NCBI GenBank assembly: GCA_947072565.1
Contig: CAMTIM010000036.1
Span: 1-64,000 of the forward strand
Source of the DNA: an uncultured Peptostreptococcaceae bacterium
GTDB lineage: Bacteria > Bacillota > Clostridia > Peptostreptococcales > Peptostreptococcaceae
DNA length: 64,000 nt
Direction of reading: 5' to 3'
Below the pieces are notes generated by a model. It was not told the origin of the DNA and searched no databases. It saw nothing but the letters and a program-made list of their open reading frames with translations. The translations under genes and the position numbers were made by a program. Positions 25,480 through 35,264 of the stretch are shown piece after piece. Each line of letters starts with the position of its first letter. Positions within the stretch are counted from its first letter, which is position 1.

Positions 25480-27234
25480 TTATATTTCTACGCTATGTGC
25501 TTTTGATTTTTCAAATATTTTTTTATCATCATATACAAACAATATTATATTGTCTATTTTACTTACTGAAGTATTTATATTTTCTTTTAGCTTTAATATA
25601 TCAAACTCAAATGGTTCAAAATGAACATTTTTTATTATATTTTTAGCTGAAATATTTATAAATTGAGGTAAGTATTTAGATAAATTTTCTTCATTTTGTA
25701 AAAATACATGACATCTATTTTTAAAATCTTCTTTTTCTAATTTATTAAAGAAGTTTGGTAAATTAGATGTTTTTCCTAAAGATATATAATCATATTTTAA
25801 AATATCATTAAACATATCATTATTCGTATTTATCTTTTCACTATAAAAATCTAGTAATATTTTGTATAATTGGTTCTTTCCTTGTGCCATATCAAAATAT
25901 CCATTCTCATCAAAGTATGTAGCAAATGCTTCAAAAAACTTAAATGGACTTTCTTTATAATAATTAAATATTATATATCTCATTGATAATACAAAATTCT
26001 TAGAATTATAGTATTTTTCTAATATTTCTTCTATATCCTTTAATTTTAATATTTGTGAATAGCTAATATAATCATTGTATAAAACTTCATAAGGAGTATA
26101 ATTTTTATATTTATATCCATGATCATTGGCAGTATTTCTTATACCGGTTCCTTTTATCATCTTTAAAAATCCTAATTGTAAATGCTCTATACCTAAGTTG
26201 AAAACATCATTAAATGAATTTTCAAAACTAGAATAATCCTCATAAGGAAGACCTGCTATTAAATCTAAGTGTTGATGTATATTTCTATATGATGCTATTT
26301 TTTGCACTACATAAGATAATTTTTTAAAATCATCTCTTCTACCAACAGCATCTAAAGTTTTTTGATTTGTTGTTTGAACTCCGATTTCAAATTGGAATAA
26401 TCCTTCTTTACAATCCACTAAGAAATCTAACATATCATCATCTAATAAATGTGCCGTAACCTCAAAATGATATGTAGTATAGTCATTATCATTTTCCATA
26501 AGGAAATTCATAATTTCTTTTGCAAAATTTTTATTTGCATTAAATGTTCTATCTATAAATTTAATTTGAGAAACTCTAGCGTCTATCAATGCTTTTAAAT
26601 CTTTTTTCACCCTATCTATACCAAAGTATCTAAGTCCTTTAAGCGTTGATGATAAACAATATTGACAATTAAAAGGACAGCCTCTCGATGTTTCATAATA
26701 AACTATTCTATTTTCATACTCTGTTGGATCTAAGTTTTCATATGGACTTGGTATCTCATCTAAATTTTCTAATAGTGCCTTAGGTCTATTAGTTATTATT
26801 TCGTTTTCAGCTCTATAAACTATACCTTCTACATCTTCTATGTTTTTGCTGCCTTGTAAATGCATTACTAAATCCCTAAAAACTAATTCACCTTCACCAC
26901 ATAATATATAGTCTACAAATGGATAGTTTTTCATAGAACATTCACTATCGTATGTTACCTCAGGCCCACCTAGTGCAATTTTAGTATTAGGTTTAACTTT
27001 TTTTATATTGTCACATATTCTCACTATATCATTTACATTCCAGATATAAGTTGAAAATAATATAATATCATAATCATTTTTATGTATATCTTTTAATATA
27101 TAATCTAAATCGTTATTTATTGTATATTCTTTTAAATCTACATCTATTAAGTCTTTAACAAATGCTTTTAAATATCTTATAGCTAAATTTGTATGAATAA
27201 ACTTTGAATTTAGTGTTGTTAATAGTATTTTCAA
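25480..27234 (-). CDS. B12-binding-domain radical SAM protein (DUF4080-type)
   Basis: The 584-residue protein has an N-terminal cobalamin-binding-type Rossmann domain (residues 1-140, ending in ALGGPEVTYD and CGEGELVF). A radical SAM domain follows with C-x3-C-x2-C (SRGCPFNCQYC) near residue 190, then a C-terminal domain of about 180 residues seen in clostridial members of this family. The substrate is unknown, and related proteins carry out methylations or C-C bond chemistry. The classical DxHxxG cobalamin motif is not evident, so B12 binding is uncertain. It pairs with the TPR gene downstream. Confidence 0.86.
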   Translation of the reverse strand: MKILLTTLNSKFIHTNLAIRYLKAFVKDLIDVDLKEYTINNDLDYILKDIHKNDYDIILFSTYIWNVNDIVRICDNIKKVKPNTKIALGGPEVTYDSECSMKNYPFVDYILCGEGELVFRDLVMHLQGSKNIEDVEGIVYRAENEIITNRPKALLENLDEIPSPYENLDPTEYENRIVYYETSRGCPFNCQYCLSSTLKGLRYFGIDRVKKDLKALIDARVSQIKFIDRTFNANKNFAKEIMNFLMENDNDYTTYHFEVTAHLLDDDMLDFLVDCKEGLFQFEIGVQTTNQKTLDAVGRRDDFKKLSYVVQKIASYRNIHQHLDLIAGLPYEDYSSFENSFNDVFNLGIEHLQLGFLKMIKGTGIRNTANDHGYKYKNYTPYEVLYNDYISYSQILKLKDIEEILEKYYNSKNFVLSMRYIIFNYYKESPFKFFEAFATYFDENGYFDMAQGKNQLYKILLDFYSEKINTNNDMFNDILKYDYISLGKTSNLPNFFNKLEKEDFKNRCHVFLQNEENLSKYLPQFINISAKNIIKNVHFEPFEFDILKLKENINTSVSKIDNIILFVYDDKKIFEKSKAHSVEI

Positions 27235-27397
27235 TTATTTCACCTCTTTTTAATATTGTTATATATTTTTATGCTATTTTTAGGTTAAAATAGTATGTGT
27301 AAAATTCTATCAAAATTTTTTTTAATAGAAGGTTTTTCAATGTTTTTTGTAGAATAATAGTATTATAAGTATATCTGATTTAGAAAGGAAGTTTTTT

Positions 27398-27598
27398 ATG
27401 GAATTAATTGACCAAGTATCTATCAACGCTTTATCAAAAAGAGATTTATTACTTATTGTAAAGGCCCTAGAGTACACAAACGAAAATACTGGCCTTGAAG
27501 ATTTTATTGATCTTAGAAACAGCATAGTAAAAGAACTATGTTTTTTAACTAGCACTACTGAAGAACAATTCGTAAATTATTTAGAAACTAATAACTAA
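27398..27598 (+). CDS. Small conserved-looking protein of unknown function
   Basis: This 66-residue acidic protein (begins MELIDQVSIN) has an AAGGAAG ribosome binding site 6 bases before the ATG and codon use like its neighbours. Two or three amphipathic helices can be predicted, with no membrane segment and no motif I recognise. It is one of only three plus-strand genes in the window and converges on the gene at 27603 with a 4-base gap. The open frame on the opposite strand lacks a ribosome binding site. Confidence 0.7.
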   Translation: MELIDQVSINALSKRDLLLIVKALEYTNENTGLEDFIDLRNSIVKELCFLTSTTEEQFVNYLETNN

Positions 27599-27602
27599 AA
27601 AT

Positions 27603-28526
27603 TTATGACTTCTTAAATTTTAGTTCGTATATACCAGATTTAGATTTTACATTTATATGGAGTATATTGTTGCTAAAATGCTTTGATACGATTGTTATTT
27701 GATTAAGTATATTGTCTAATGTAGTATCTCCAGCTTCTAAATTAATTAAGTTTCTTGGATCTGCATTTTTATCATAAATTTTTTTATTGATTTTATATTT
27801 TCTCAATTTAATAATATATTGTGACATTGATAAAACAAAGTCTATATTATCTATTTTTAGATTTTCTTCACTTCCTAATATAGATAATATAGATTTTTTT
27901 ATACTTAAAACCCCATCATTATCTACTTCTCTATCTTCTATATATATATCATATAAAATATTTAACATACTTTCTACGATTTTTTCATCATCATAATCTT
28001 CTACTTTTAAATCTATATACTTATCAATTGATTGTATAATTTTTATTCTTTCCATTTGGAATTTTATTGTATTAACTTTATCTAACTCTATAGAAAAGCC
28101 TATTATTCTTTGCTTGATATCTTTTAACAAATCTTCGTATTCTATATTTTTATCTTCAATTATTTTATGTACTATAATGTTGTAGATAACCGCACCTAAA
28201 ATATATTCAAATAAATATACTTCTCTTTTTAGGTATCTTACGTATTTTTGAATCAAATCTAGTACAACATCTTCACTTTTTTGAATATTAGTATTTGAAA
28301 GTATCACTGGCAATAGTAAATTTAATATATTTTTATATGTTGGAGTTTCTCCATAATATCTGTAATATATCAACTCATCTTTAAGCCTATTATTATCTAT
28401 ATAAACATAACGTTGTGTATTGTCATCAATTAGACATTTTGTATTTATTATAATTAAATCTTTTAAATTTTTATCTCCTATATCAAATGCTTGTATATAG
28501 GACTTTTTTATTATATCATCTTTCAT
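27603..28526 (-). CDS. Hypothetical protein, unknown family
   Basis: The 307-residue protein (begins MKDDIIKKSYIQAFD) is rich in Ile, Lys and Asp. It looks largely helical and has no membrane segment or signal peptide. I do not recognise a domain, though the last 70 residues could form a small mixed alpha/beta domain. The frame is open further upstream to 28637, but that stretch is read through the argS terminator hairpin. The ATG at 28526 has a good AGGAAGG site 8 bases upstream, so it is the likelier start. Confidence 0.8.
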   Translation of the reverse strand: MKDDIIKKSYIQAFDIGDKNLKDLIIINTKCLIDDNTQRYVYIDNNRLKDELIYYRYYGETPTYKNILNLLLPVILSNTNIQKSEDVVLDLIQKYVRYLKREVYLFEYILGAVIYNIIVHKIIEDKNIEYEDLLKDIKQRIIGFSIELDKVNTIKFQMERIKIIQSIDKYIDLKVEDYDDEKIVESMLNILYDIYIEDREVDNDGVLSIKKSILSILGSEENLKIDNIDFVLSMSQYIIKLRKYKINKKIYDKNADPRNLINLEAGDTTLDNILNQITIVSKHFSNNILHINVKSKSGIYELKFKKS

Positions 28527-28606
28527 TAATATTACCTTCCTAAATAAAGCTCTATAATAATTATTTTTATCATCTACTACATTTAATATACTCTTACTTG
28601 AGTAAC

Positions 28607-28635
28607 TAAAAAAAAGAGGCAGCTTATAAGCTGCC
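28607..28635 (-). terminator. Intrinsic terminator downstream of argS
   Basis: The palindrome GGCAGCTTATAAGCTGCC (28618-28635) is followed on the minus transcript by TC and a run of seven U. It ends the argS message, about 125 bases after the argS stop. Confidence 0.92.
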
Positions 28636-28648
28636 ATTTATACAGGGG

Positions 28649-28685
28649 GATAGTAGTTTACAAGATTTTTGATTATACTACTATC
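28649..28685 (-). other. Second stem-loop in the argS 3' untranslated region
   Basis: GATAGTAGT (28649-28657) pairs with ACTACTATC (28677-28685) around a 19-nt loop, just before the terminator palindrome. Without a U-tract of its own it may only protect the transcript end. Confidence 0.5.
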
Positions 28686-28759
28686 TACTTCTATTATACG
28701 ATACTACATTTTTAGATGTAAAGTATCAATTTTCGACATTCCTGTATTTTTATATTTTA

Positions 28760-30460
28760 TTACATTCTTTCTGGTGCATGCATTCCTAATAACTTAAGTC
28801 CGTTTTCTAAAGTTTGCTTAGTAGCTGCAACTAAAGCAAGTCTTGCTTTTCTTAATTCTACATCTTCAACTAGTATTGAGTTATCATGATAGAATTTGTT
28901 AAATGCTTGAGCTAAGTCTAATACAAATCTAGTTACTAAATGAGGCTCATTCTTCTTTAATCCTGCTACTATACACTTATTGAAAGATGCTATAACTTTT
29001 AATACTTCTGCACTATCAACATCATTTAATAATTCATAGTTTATATCTGTAGTTGCTTGTTCATTAGCTTTTCTAAGTACTGCACAGCATCTAGCATGAG
29101 TATATTGAACGTATGGCCCTGTTTCTCCATCAAAGCTTAATGTTCTCTCCCATGAGAATGTATAATCTTTTATTCTACTGTTAGATAATTCTTGGAATAC
29201 TATAGCTCCAACACCTACTTGTTTTGCTATTTCATCAACATTTAATGCATCTGCATTTTTTGCAAGTATTGTTTCTTTTGTTTTTTCTATAGCTTGTTTT
29301 AAAACGTCTTCTAAGAATACTACTCTACCTTTTCTAGTAGACATAGTTCCATTTTCTAGAGCAACCATACCAAATCCAACATGAACTAAATCTTTAGCCC
29401 ATTCAAATCCCATAAGTTCTATTACTTTAAACCATTGTTCAAAGTGTAAATTTTGTTGAGATCCAACTACATATATACACTTATCGAAGTTATAAGTTTC
29501 TTTTCTATATATAGCCGCTGCTAAATCTCTTGTCATATATAATGTTGATCCATCGTTTTTAGTTATAAGTGCTGGTGGCATTTTGTAATCTTCTAAATCT
29601 ACTATTCTAGCTCCCTTAGATTCTTTTAATAGATTTTTTTCTTCTAACATTTTTATTACTCTTGGCATTTTGTCAGAGTAGAAACTTTCTCCTGCTAAAG
29701 AATCAAACTCTATATCTAATAAATCATAAACTCTACTAAATTCTTTTAAACTTTCATCTCTAAACCATTGCCATAATTGTGTAGCTTCTTCATCACCATT
29801 TTCTAACTTAGTGAACCATGCTCTAGCTTCATCTTCCATTTCTGGATGAGCTTCTGCTTCATCATGGAATTGTATGTATAATTTTAATAATTCTGGTATC
29901 GGGCTTGCTTCTACTGCTGCTTTATCTCCCCATTTTTTGAAAGCTACTATTAACTTACCAAATTGAGTACCATAATCACCTAAATGATTTATTCTAGTAG
30001 TATTGTATCCTTGTGATTCGTACATTTTGTATAAAGCATTACCTATAACTGTAGTTCTTATATGTCCTATATGGAAAGGCTTCGCAATATTTGGAGATGA
30101 GAACTCAACTATTACATTTTCATCTTTACCCATTTCGCTACGACCATACTTTTCCTTTTGTGTTAGTACGTCATTTATAACAGTTTGTGCTAACTGAGAT
30201 TTATTAACGAAGAAATTAACATACCCTCCTAAAGGCATAACTTTAGCTATAGAATCTTTAGCTTCTATAGTTTCACTTAACTCTGCTGCTATCATGTTAG
30301 GTGCTTTTCTAAATATCTTTGCTAATTTAAAACAAGGGAAAGCATAATCCCCCATATCTTTATTTGGTGGAACTTCTATTAGTCCTACTATTTCTTCTAC
30401 CGATAAGTCTTCTATCTTTTCTTTTAAGCACTTTGCTACTGCTATTTTAAAATCTTGCAT
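28760..30460 (-). CDS. argS: Arginyl-tRNA synthetase
   Basis: The 566-residue class I synthetase has an N-terminal Add-1 domain, the HIGH motif in AKPFHIGHIRTT near residue 130, a STRKGRVV segment in place of a canonical KMSKS, and the C-terminal DALR anticodon-binding domain ending in LGMHAPERM. The length is normal. No T-box is seen upstream, and the gap to the DUF523 gene (about 100 bases) holds no clear hairpin. Confidence 0.98.
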   Translation of the reverse strand: MQDFKIAVAKCLKEKIEDLSVEEIVGLIEVPPNKDMGDYAFPCFKLAKIFRKAPNMIAAELSETIEAKDSIAKVMPLGGYVNFFVNKSQLAQTVINDVLTQKEKYGRSEMGKDENVIVEFSSPNIAKPFHIGHIRTTVIGNALYKMYESQGYNTTRINHLGDYGTQFGKLIVAFKKWGDKAAVEASPIPELLKLYIQFHDEAEAHPEMEDEARAWFTKLENGDEEATQLWQWFRDESLKEFSRVYDLLDIEFDSLAGESFYSDKMPRVIKMLEEKNLLKESKGARIVDLEDYKMPPALITKNDGSTLYMTRDLAAAIYRKETYNFDKCIYVVGSQQNLHFEQWFKVIELMGFEWAKDLVHVGFGMVALENGTMSTRKGRVVFLEDVLKQAIEKTKETILAKNADALNVDEIAKQVGVGAIVFQELSNSRIKDYTFSWERTLSFDGETGPYVQYTHARCCAVLRKANEQATTDINYELLNDVDSAEVLKVIASFNKCIVAGLKKNEPHLVTRFVLDLAQAFNKFYHDNSILVEDVELRKARLALVAATKQTLENGLKLLGMHAPERM

Positions 30461-30564
30461 GCTATTTCTCCTCTCTCTTACTCTTATTGTTATGTATTAC
30501 TTTATGGTAAATCAATTTTCGAGTTTTTTCAAGATATTTACCGTATTTATATACTTATATTTTC

Positions 30565-31008
30565 CTACAATTCGTTTTCACTTATAACTTTTATTCCATT
30601 ATTTATCAATAGTGCGGTAGTTACTCCTATTCCATCGATTTTTTTACTACTAAATGTTCCATCATATATGTAGCTAGAACCACAAGATGGACTTCCATCT
30701 TTTAGGATAGCTTCTTTACAATTATATATATTAGCTATCTTTAAGGTTTCTTTAGCACCTTCTTTGAATTTGTTAGTTACATCTAGCATTTTATTGTTAA
30801 TTACACTAATTTGTCCTTTTATAACATCTTTTGTATCTAGTTCAATTATCTCAGATGGCTCTCTTGGTGTTGACATTCCACCTAATTGTTCTGGACAAGC
30901 AATTATAAACTGTTTATCTTTTAAGTACTGTATTACTTTTTCATTTTTATTATTGTAACCATTATATTTGCAGTTTATTCCAATTAAACATGCTGATACT
31001 AATATCAT
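30565..31008 (-). CDS. DUF523 family protein
   Basis: The 147-residue protein has the DUF523 signature: SACLIGINCKYNG at the N-terminus, CPEQLGGMSTPR around residue 39, and LKDGSPSCGSSYIYDGTF in the second half. Conserved cysteines suggest an iron-sulfur or metal site. Cellular function is not established in the family as far as I know. It lies between mutS2 and argS, 35 bases after mutS2, and could be cotranscribed with mutS2. Confidence 0.92.
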   Translation of the reverse strand: MILVSACLIGINCKYNGYNNKNEKVIQYLKDKQFIIACPEQLGGMSTPREPSEIIELDTKDVIKGQISVINNKMLDVTNKFKEGAKETLKIANIYNCKEAILKDGSPSCGSSYIYDGTFSSKKIDGIGVTTALLINNGIKVISENEL

Positions 31009-31043
31009 CTATATTCCACCTTATTGTTAAAATACGCATAAAT

Positions 31044-33422
31044 TTATTTAAATTTAACTATGGTTACTCCTGCTCCACCTTCACCATATTGTCCGCCTCT
31101 TTGAGACTTTACATGTTTATTTCTTTTTAATATATCTTGAAGTCCACTTTTTAATACACCAGTTCCTATACCATGTATGATTGTTGCAGTTTCTAAACCT
31201 GCTACATAAGCATCATCTAAGTATTTTTCAACTTCCATAATAGCCTCTTCTAAGTTAAGTCCTCTTAAATCAACTTCACTTCTCACATTTCCTGATTTAG
31301 ATTTTATTATACTTCTTGTTGATTTAGTTACTACAGACTTAACATCTTTTTTAACCTTTTTAAGAGATTTAAAAGGTAGGTTCATTTTCATTATCCCAAT
31401 TTGTACTACAGCTTCTTTTTTATTTTTATCAACAGAAACTACGCTACCTTGTTGATTAAGAGTTATAACTTTTACTTCTTCTCCTACTTTTAAATCTTTT
31501 ATTTCTTTATTTGCAACTTTAGGAATTATCATACTTTCAACACTTGGTTGGAGTTTTCCCATAGAACTTGCTAATTCTTTTCTAAGTGCTTCTATTTTTT
31601 GATTTTTTTCCTTAGATGCTCTTTCTTCTTCTAGTACTCTAAGTTCTTTTATTATGTTATCAACATTTTCTTTAGCTTGTCTTGTAATACTAAAAGCTTC
31701 TGATTTTGCTTTTTCTATCATTTTTTCTTTTTGAGCTGATACTTTTGCTATTTTTTCATCATACTCTATCTTCAATGCTTCTATTTGATTTTTTAATTTT
31801 TCAGCTTCTTCTCTTTCCTCTAAAGCTTTTATCCTATTTTTTTCAACATTTTGAAGTACATCTTCTAATGCTATGTTTTCTGTGTCTATAAAGTCCCTAG
31901 CTCTTGTTATTACATAATCGCTAAGACCTAGTTTTCTAGATATTTCAAAGGCATTTGATTTTCCTGGAACTCCTATCAGTAATCTATAAGTAGGACTTAG
32001 TGTTTCTAAATCAAATTCTACTGCAGCATTTTCTACGCCTTCTTTAGTTAGTGTATAATTTTTTATTTCACTATAGTGAGTTGTAGCAATACATTTTGCT
32101 CCTGCCATGTGAACATCTTCTAATATTGCTATTGCAAGTGCCGCTCCTTCTATAGGGTCTGTTCCTGCACCTAGTTCATCAAATATAACTAAAGAGTCTT
32201 CGCTTACATCTTTTAATATAGATACTATGTTAGTCATATGAGATGAGAAAGTAGATAAACTTTGTTCTATACTTTGTTCATCTCCTATATCTGCAAATAT
32301 ATTATCATATACACACATACTACTTCCAAAGTCAGCTGGTATATGTAATCCACTTTGATTCATAAGTGCAAACAAACCTACTGTTTTTATAGTTACAGTT
32401 TTTCCACCTGTATTAGGACCTGTTATAACTAAAGTATGGAAGTCTCTTCCTAAGTAAATTGTATTTGGAACAACTTTATCTTTTTCTAATAAAGGATGTC
32501 TACCATTTTTTATGTTTATAAATTTATCTTCATTTAAAGTAGGTTCTACACCTCTCATTTGCATAGATAACTTTCCTTTTGCAAACGCAAAGTCTAGTCT
32601 ACCAAGTATTTCTTGATTAGATATTAAATCTTCACTTATTTCGCCAACCATCGCTGATAATTCCGATAATATTCTTTCTATTTCTTCACCTTCACTAAGT
32701 CTTAGTTGTCTAAGTTCATTGTTCATATCCACTATACTCATCGGTTCTATAAATAAAGTTGCACCTGATGAAGACTGGTCATGAACTATACCTGCTACTT
32801 GTGATCTATACTCTGATTTTACAGGCACTACAAATCTATCACCTCTAACTGATATTATTGCGTCCTGTAAATATTTTTGGTAAGTAGTAGAAGATATTAT
32901 AGAATTTAATTTTGATCTTATCGATTGGTTTTTTTGTACTATCCTTCTTCTAATATCCCTAAGCGTGTTTGATGCACTATCAGATATTTCTATCTCGCTT
33001 ACTATTGCATTGTAAATAGAATCTTCTATATCTCTGTATGCATATAAAGAATTTGCTAAAGATTGTATTATAGGGTAATTAAAATCTTCTTGGTCACTTG
33101 ATGACAAGCTGTTCTTTAGAGTTCTAGCGGCTCTTAAAGTGTCACCTATCATAATTAAGCTACCTGGGTCTAGTGATGCCCCTACGTTAGCCCTCTTCGC
33201 TTTATCTTCTATGTCATGCATTCCTTGAAGTCCAACATATCCTATTTTGGTAAGTATAGCTTGAGCTTCACTAGTTTCTTCTAGCATATACTTAACTTCT
33301 TTAAAATCAGAGCTTGGGTGTAATTTTTCTATATATCTTAAACCTAGAGAAGATGATGATTTACTCTTCAATATGTCTATTATTTTATTGAATTCTAAAA
33401 CTCTCAATGCTTTTTGATTCAT
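31044..33422 (-). CDS. mutS2: MutS2 family ATPase/endonuclease
   Basis: The 792-residue protein has the MutS core and clamp domain (residues about 1-300), the Walker A motif GPNTGGKTVT near residue 330, the Walker B region VIFDELGAGTDP, a long coiled coil (about 510-620), and a C-terminal Smr nuclease domain containing DLRGLNLEEA and IHGIGTGVLK. MutS2 acts on recombination intermediates and, in Bacillus, on collided ribosomes. It does not replace MutS in mismatch repair. The length is normal. Confidence 0.97.
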   Translation of the reverse strand: MNQKALRVLEFNKIIDILKSKSSSSLGLRYIEKLHPSSDFKEVKYMLEETSEAQAILTKIGYVGLQGMHDIEDKAKRANVGASLDPGSLIMIGDTLRAARTLKNSLSSSDQEDFNYPIIQSLANSLYAYRDIEDSIYNAIVSEIEISDSASNTLRDIRRRIVQKNQSIRSKLNSIISSTTYQKYLQDAIISVRGDRFVVPVKSEYRSQVAGIVHDQSSSGATLFIEPMSIVDMNNELRQLRLSEGEEIERILSELSAMVGEISEDLISNQEILGRLDFAFAKGKLSMQMRGVEPTLNEDKFINIKNGRHPLLEKDKVVPNTIYLGRDFHTLVITGPNTGGKTVTIKTVGLFALMNQSGLHIPADFGSSMCVYDNIFADIGDEQSIEQSLSTFSSHMTNIVSILKDVSEDSLVIFDELGAGTDPIEGAALAIAILEDVHMAGAKCIATTHYSEIKNYTLTKEGVENAAVEFDLETLSPTYRLLIGVPGKSNAFEISRKLGLSDYVITRARDFIDTENIALEDVLQNVEKNRIKALEEREEAEKLKNQIEALKIEYDEKIAKVSAQKEKMIEKAKSEAFSITRQAKENVDNIIKELRVLEEERASKEKNQKIEALRKELASSMGKLQPSVESMIIPKVANKEIKDLKVGEEVKVITLNQQGSVVSVDKNKKEAVVQIGIMKMNLPFKSLKKVKKDVKSVVTKSTRSIIKSKSGNVRSEVDLRGLNLEEAIMEVEKYLDDAYVAGLETATIIHGIGTGVLKSGLQDILKRNKHVKSQRGGQYGEGGAGVTIVKFK

Positions 33423-33749
33423 AGTTCCTCCTTAAATAATATATTAAATAATATATTTATTTTCTAACGTGTATTTTGTGTATATTTGTATTATACTATT
33501 TATGTAGCTATTTATATATTATACATAATACTAGTTTGTTTGTAATATATAAAAAAGTATTCTATATGAATATTTATAATGAATATTTTTTTGAAACATA
33601 TGTTATAGTATAAATTATATATTTTATTAATTTTTATTTTTAATAATAAAATATTATTTTTAGATTTTAAACTAGTAGCTTTTGTACATTATTTACTAAA
33701 GATAGCTATTTTAATCTATATTTATTTATAATAAAGGGAGTTGTTCATA
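33423..33749. other. Divergent intergenic region mutS2/pepD
   Basis: This region of 327 very AT-rich bases must contain the promoters for mutS2 (minus) and pepD (plus). Many TATAAT-like hexamers occur, but none stands out with a convincing -35 box. I see no gene, hairpin or other feature. Confidence 0.5.
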
Positions 33750-35201
33750 ATGGAAAACGTATTAAAAGGATTAAAACCTGAGCTTGTATTTAAATCTTTC
33801 GAGGAAATATCTCAAATACCTCGTGGATCTGGAAATGAAAAAGCAATAAGTGCTTTTCTTAAAGAATTCGGAGAAAAATTAGGTCTTGAAACTATACAAG
33901 ATGAAGCAATGAATATAATAATAAGAAAGCCTGCTACAAAAGGTTATGAAAATTGCCCTGGTGTAATACTTCAAGGTCATATGGATATGGTTTGTGAAAA
34001 AAATAAAGATACTAATCATGACTTTATTAAAGATCCTATTAAATTAAGAATAGAAAACGATATGATATATGCAACTGGTACTACTCTTGGTGCTGACAAT
34101 GGTATAGCTGTAGCTATGGGTATGGCAGTACTTGCATCTAATGATTTAGAGCATCCTCAAATAGAGCTTTTAGTTACTACTGATGAAGAAGCTGGTATGA
34201 CTGGTGCTATGGCTTTAGATTGTAAAGCTCTTAAAGGTGAATACATAATAAATCTAGATTCTGAAGAAGAAGGATTTTTACTTGTAAGTTGTGCTGGTGG
34301 AGTAACTGCTTGGTCTAAATTAAAAGCTGAGTATACTAATGCTGCATCTGACAAACAAGCTTTATTAATAGATATTAAAGGATTACTTGGTGGACATTCT
34401 GGAATGGACATAGTAAAACAAAGAGCTAACTCTAATAGATTACTTGGTAGATTATTAAATTTACTATGTGTAGATTTTGATTTAGCTAAAATTGAAGGCG
34501 GATCTAAAAATAACGCTATCCCTCGTGAATCTGAAGCTGTTATAGTTGTTGCTAAAGATGATGTTGAAAAAACTAAGAAATGTATACAAGAAATAGCAGC
34601 TACATTCAAACACGAATTCAGTACTTCTGATCCTGGACTAGTTGTAGAATGTGTTGAAACTACTACAGACAAAGTTTTCACTTGTGATACTAAAAATAAT
34701 GTTATAAGATTAATAAACTTAATTCCTAATGGAATTCAAAGTATGAGTATGGATATAGAAAACTTAGTTGAAAGTTCTACTAACTTAGGTGTTATTAGAT
34801 CTACTGATAGCGAAGTTACTTTTGAATGTGCAGTTAGAAGTTCTGTTAAAACTTTAAAAAATGATATAACTACTAAAATGGAATTATTAGCTAAAACTTT
34901 AGGTGGTACATTCGAATTAGAAAGTGATTATCCAGCTTGGGAATACTGCAAAGGTTCTAAATTAGAAGATATATGCATAGATACTTATGAAAAATTAACT
35001 GGTAAGAAACCAACTATAATGGCTTTACATGCTGGTCTTGAGTGTGGATTATTATTAGATAAAATGCCTCATGCACAAGCTATTTCTCTTGGACCTGATA
35101 TGTTTGAGGTTCATACACCTAATGAACATTTAAATATTCCTTCTACTGAAAATGTATGGAATTATTTAGTTGCTTTATTAAAATCTATGAATCAACATTA
35201 A
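33750..35201 (+). CDS. pepD: Aminoacyl-histidine dipeptidase (PepD, M20 family)
   Basis: The 483-residue metallopeptidase has VILQGHMDMVCEKN (metal-binding His and Asp), TLGADNGIAVAMG, the catalytic Glu pair in TTDEEAGMTGA, and LHAGLECGL near the C-terminus. The family cleaves Xaa-His and other dipeptides in the cytoplasm. The ATG at 33750 has a GGGAG site about 9 bases upstream. An in-frame TTG at 33741 abuts that site and is unlikely. It is a single plus-strand gene ending at a terminator shared with the converging gene. Confidence 0.95.
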   Translation: MENVLKGLKPELVFKSFEEISQIPRGSGNEKAISAFLKEFGEKLGLETIQDEAMNIIIRKPATKGYENCPGVILQGHMDMVCEKNKDTNHDFIKDPIKLRIENDMIYATGTTLGADNGIAVAMGMAVLASNDLEHPQIELLVTTDEEAGMTGAMALDCKALKGEYIINLDSEEEGFLLVSCAGGVTAWSKLKAEYTNAASDKQALLIDIKGLLGGHSGMDIVKQRANSNRLLGRLLNLLCVDFDLAKIEGGSKNNAIPRESEAVIVVAKDDVEKTKKCIQEIAATFKHEFSTSDPGLVVECVETTTDKVFTCDTKNNVIRLINLIPNGIQSMSMDIENLVESSTNLGVIRSTDSEVTFECAVRSSVKTLKNDITTKMELLAKTLGGTFELESDYPAWEYCKGSKLEDICIDTYEKLTGKKPTIMALHAGLECGLLLDKMPHAQAISLGPDMFEVHTPNEHLNIPSTENVWNYLVALLKSMNQH

Positions 35202-35230
35202 TAAATAATGTTTCTCGTAAAACATTAACA

Positions 35231-35264
35231 AAAGCAGTAAGGATATTTTCCTTACTGCTTTTTA
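35231..35264. terminator. Bidirectional terminator between pepD and a converging gene
   Basis: AAAAGCAGTAAGGA / TCCTTACTGCTTTT forms a near-perfect stem with U-tracts on both strands. The stop codon of the minus-strand gene (35252-35254) lies inside the hairpin. Confidence 0.93.

Noticed and set aside
27337..27555. Minus-strand open frame opposite the small plus-strand gene
   Set aside because: The plus strand has the ribosome binding site and a more protein-like composition. The minus frame lacks both.
34157..34681. Minus-strand open frame of 174 codons
   Set aside because: It is antisense to the well-supported pepD gene and has no ribosome binding site or recognisable domain.
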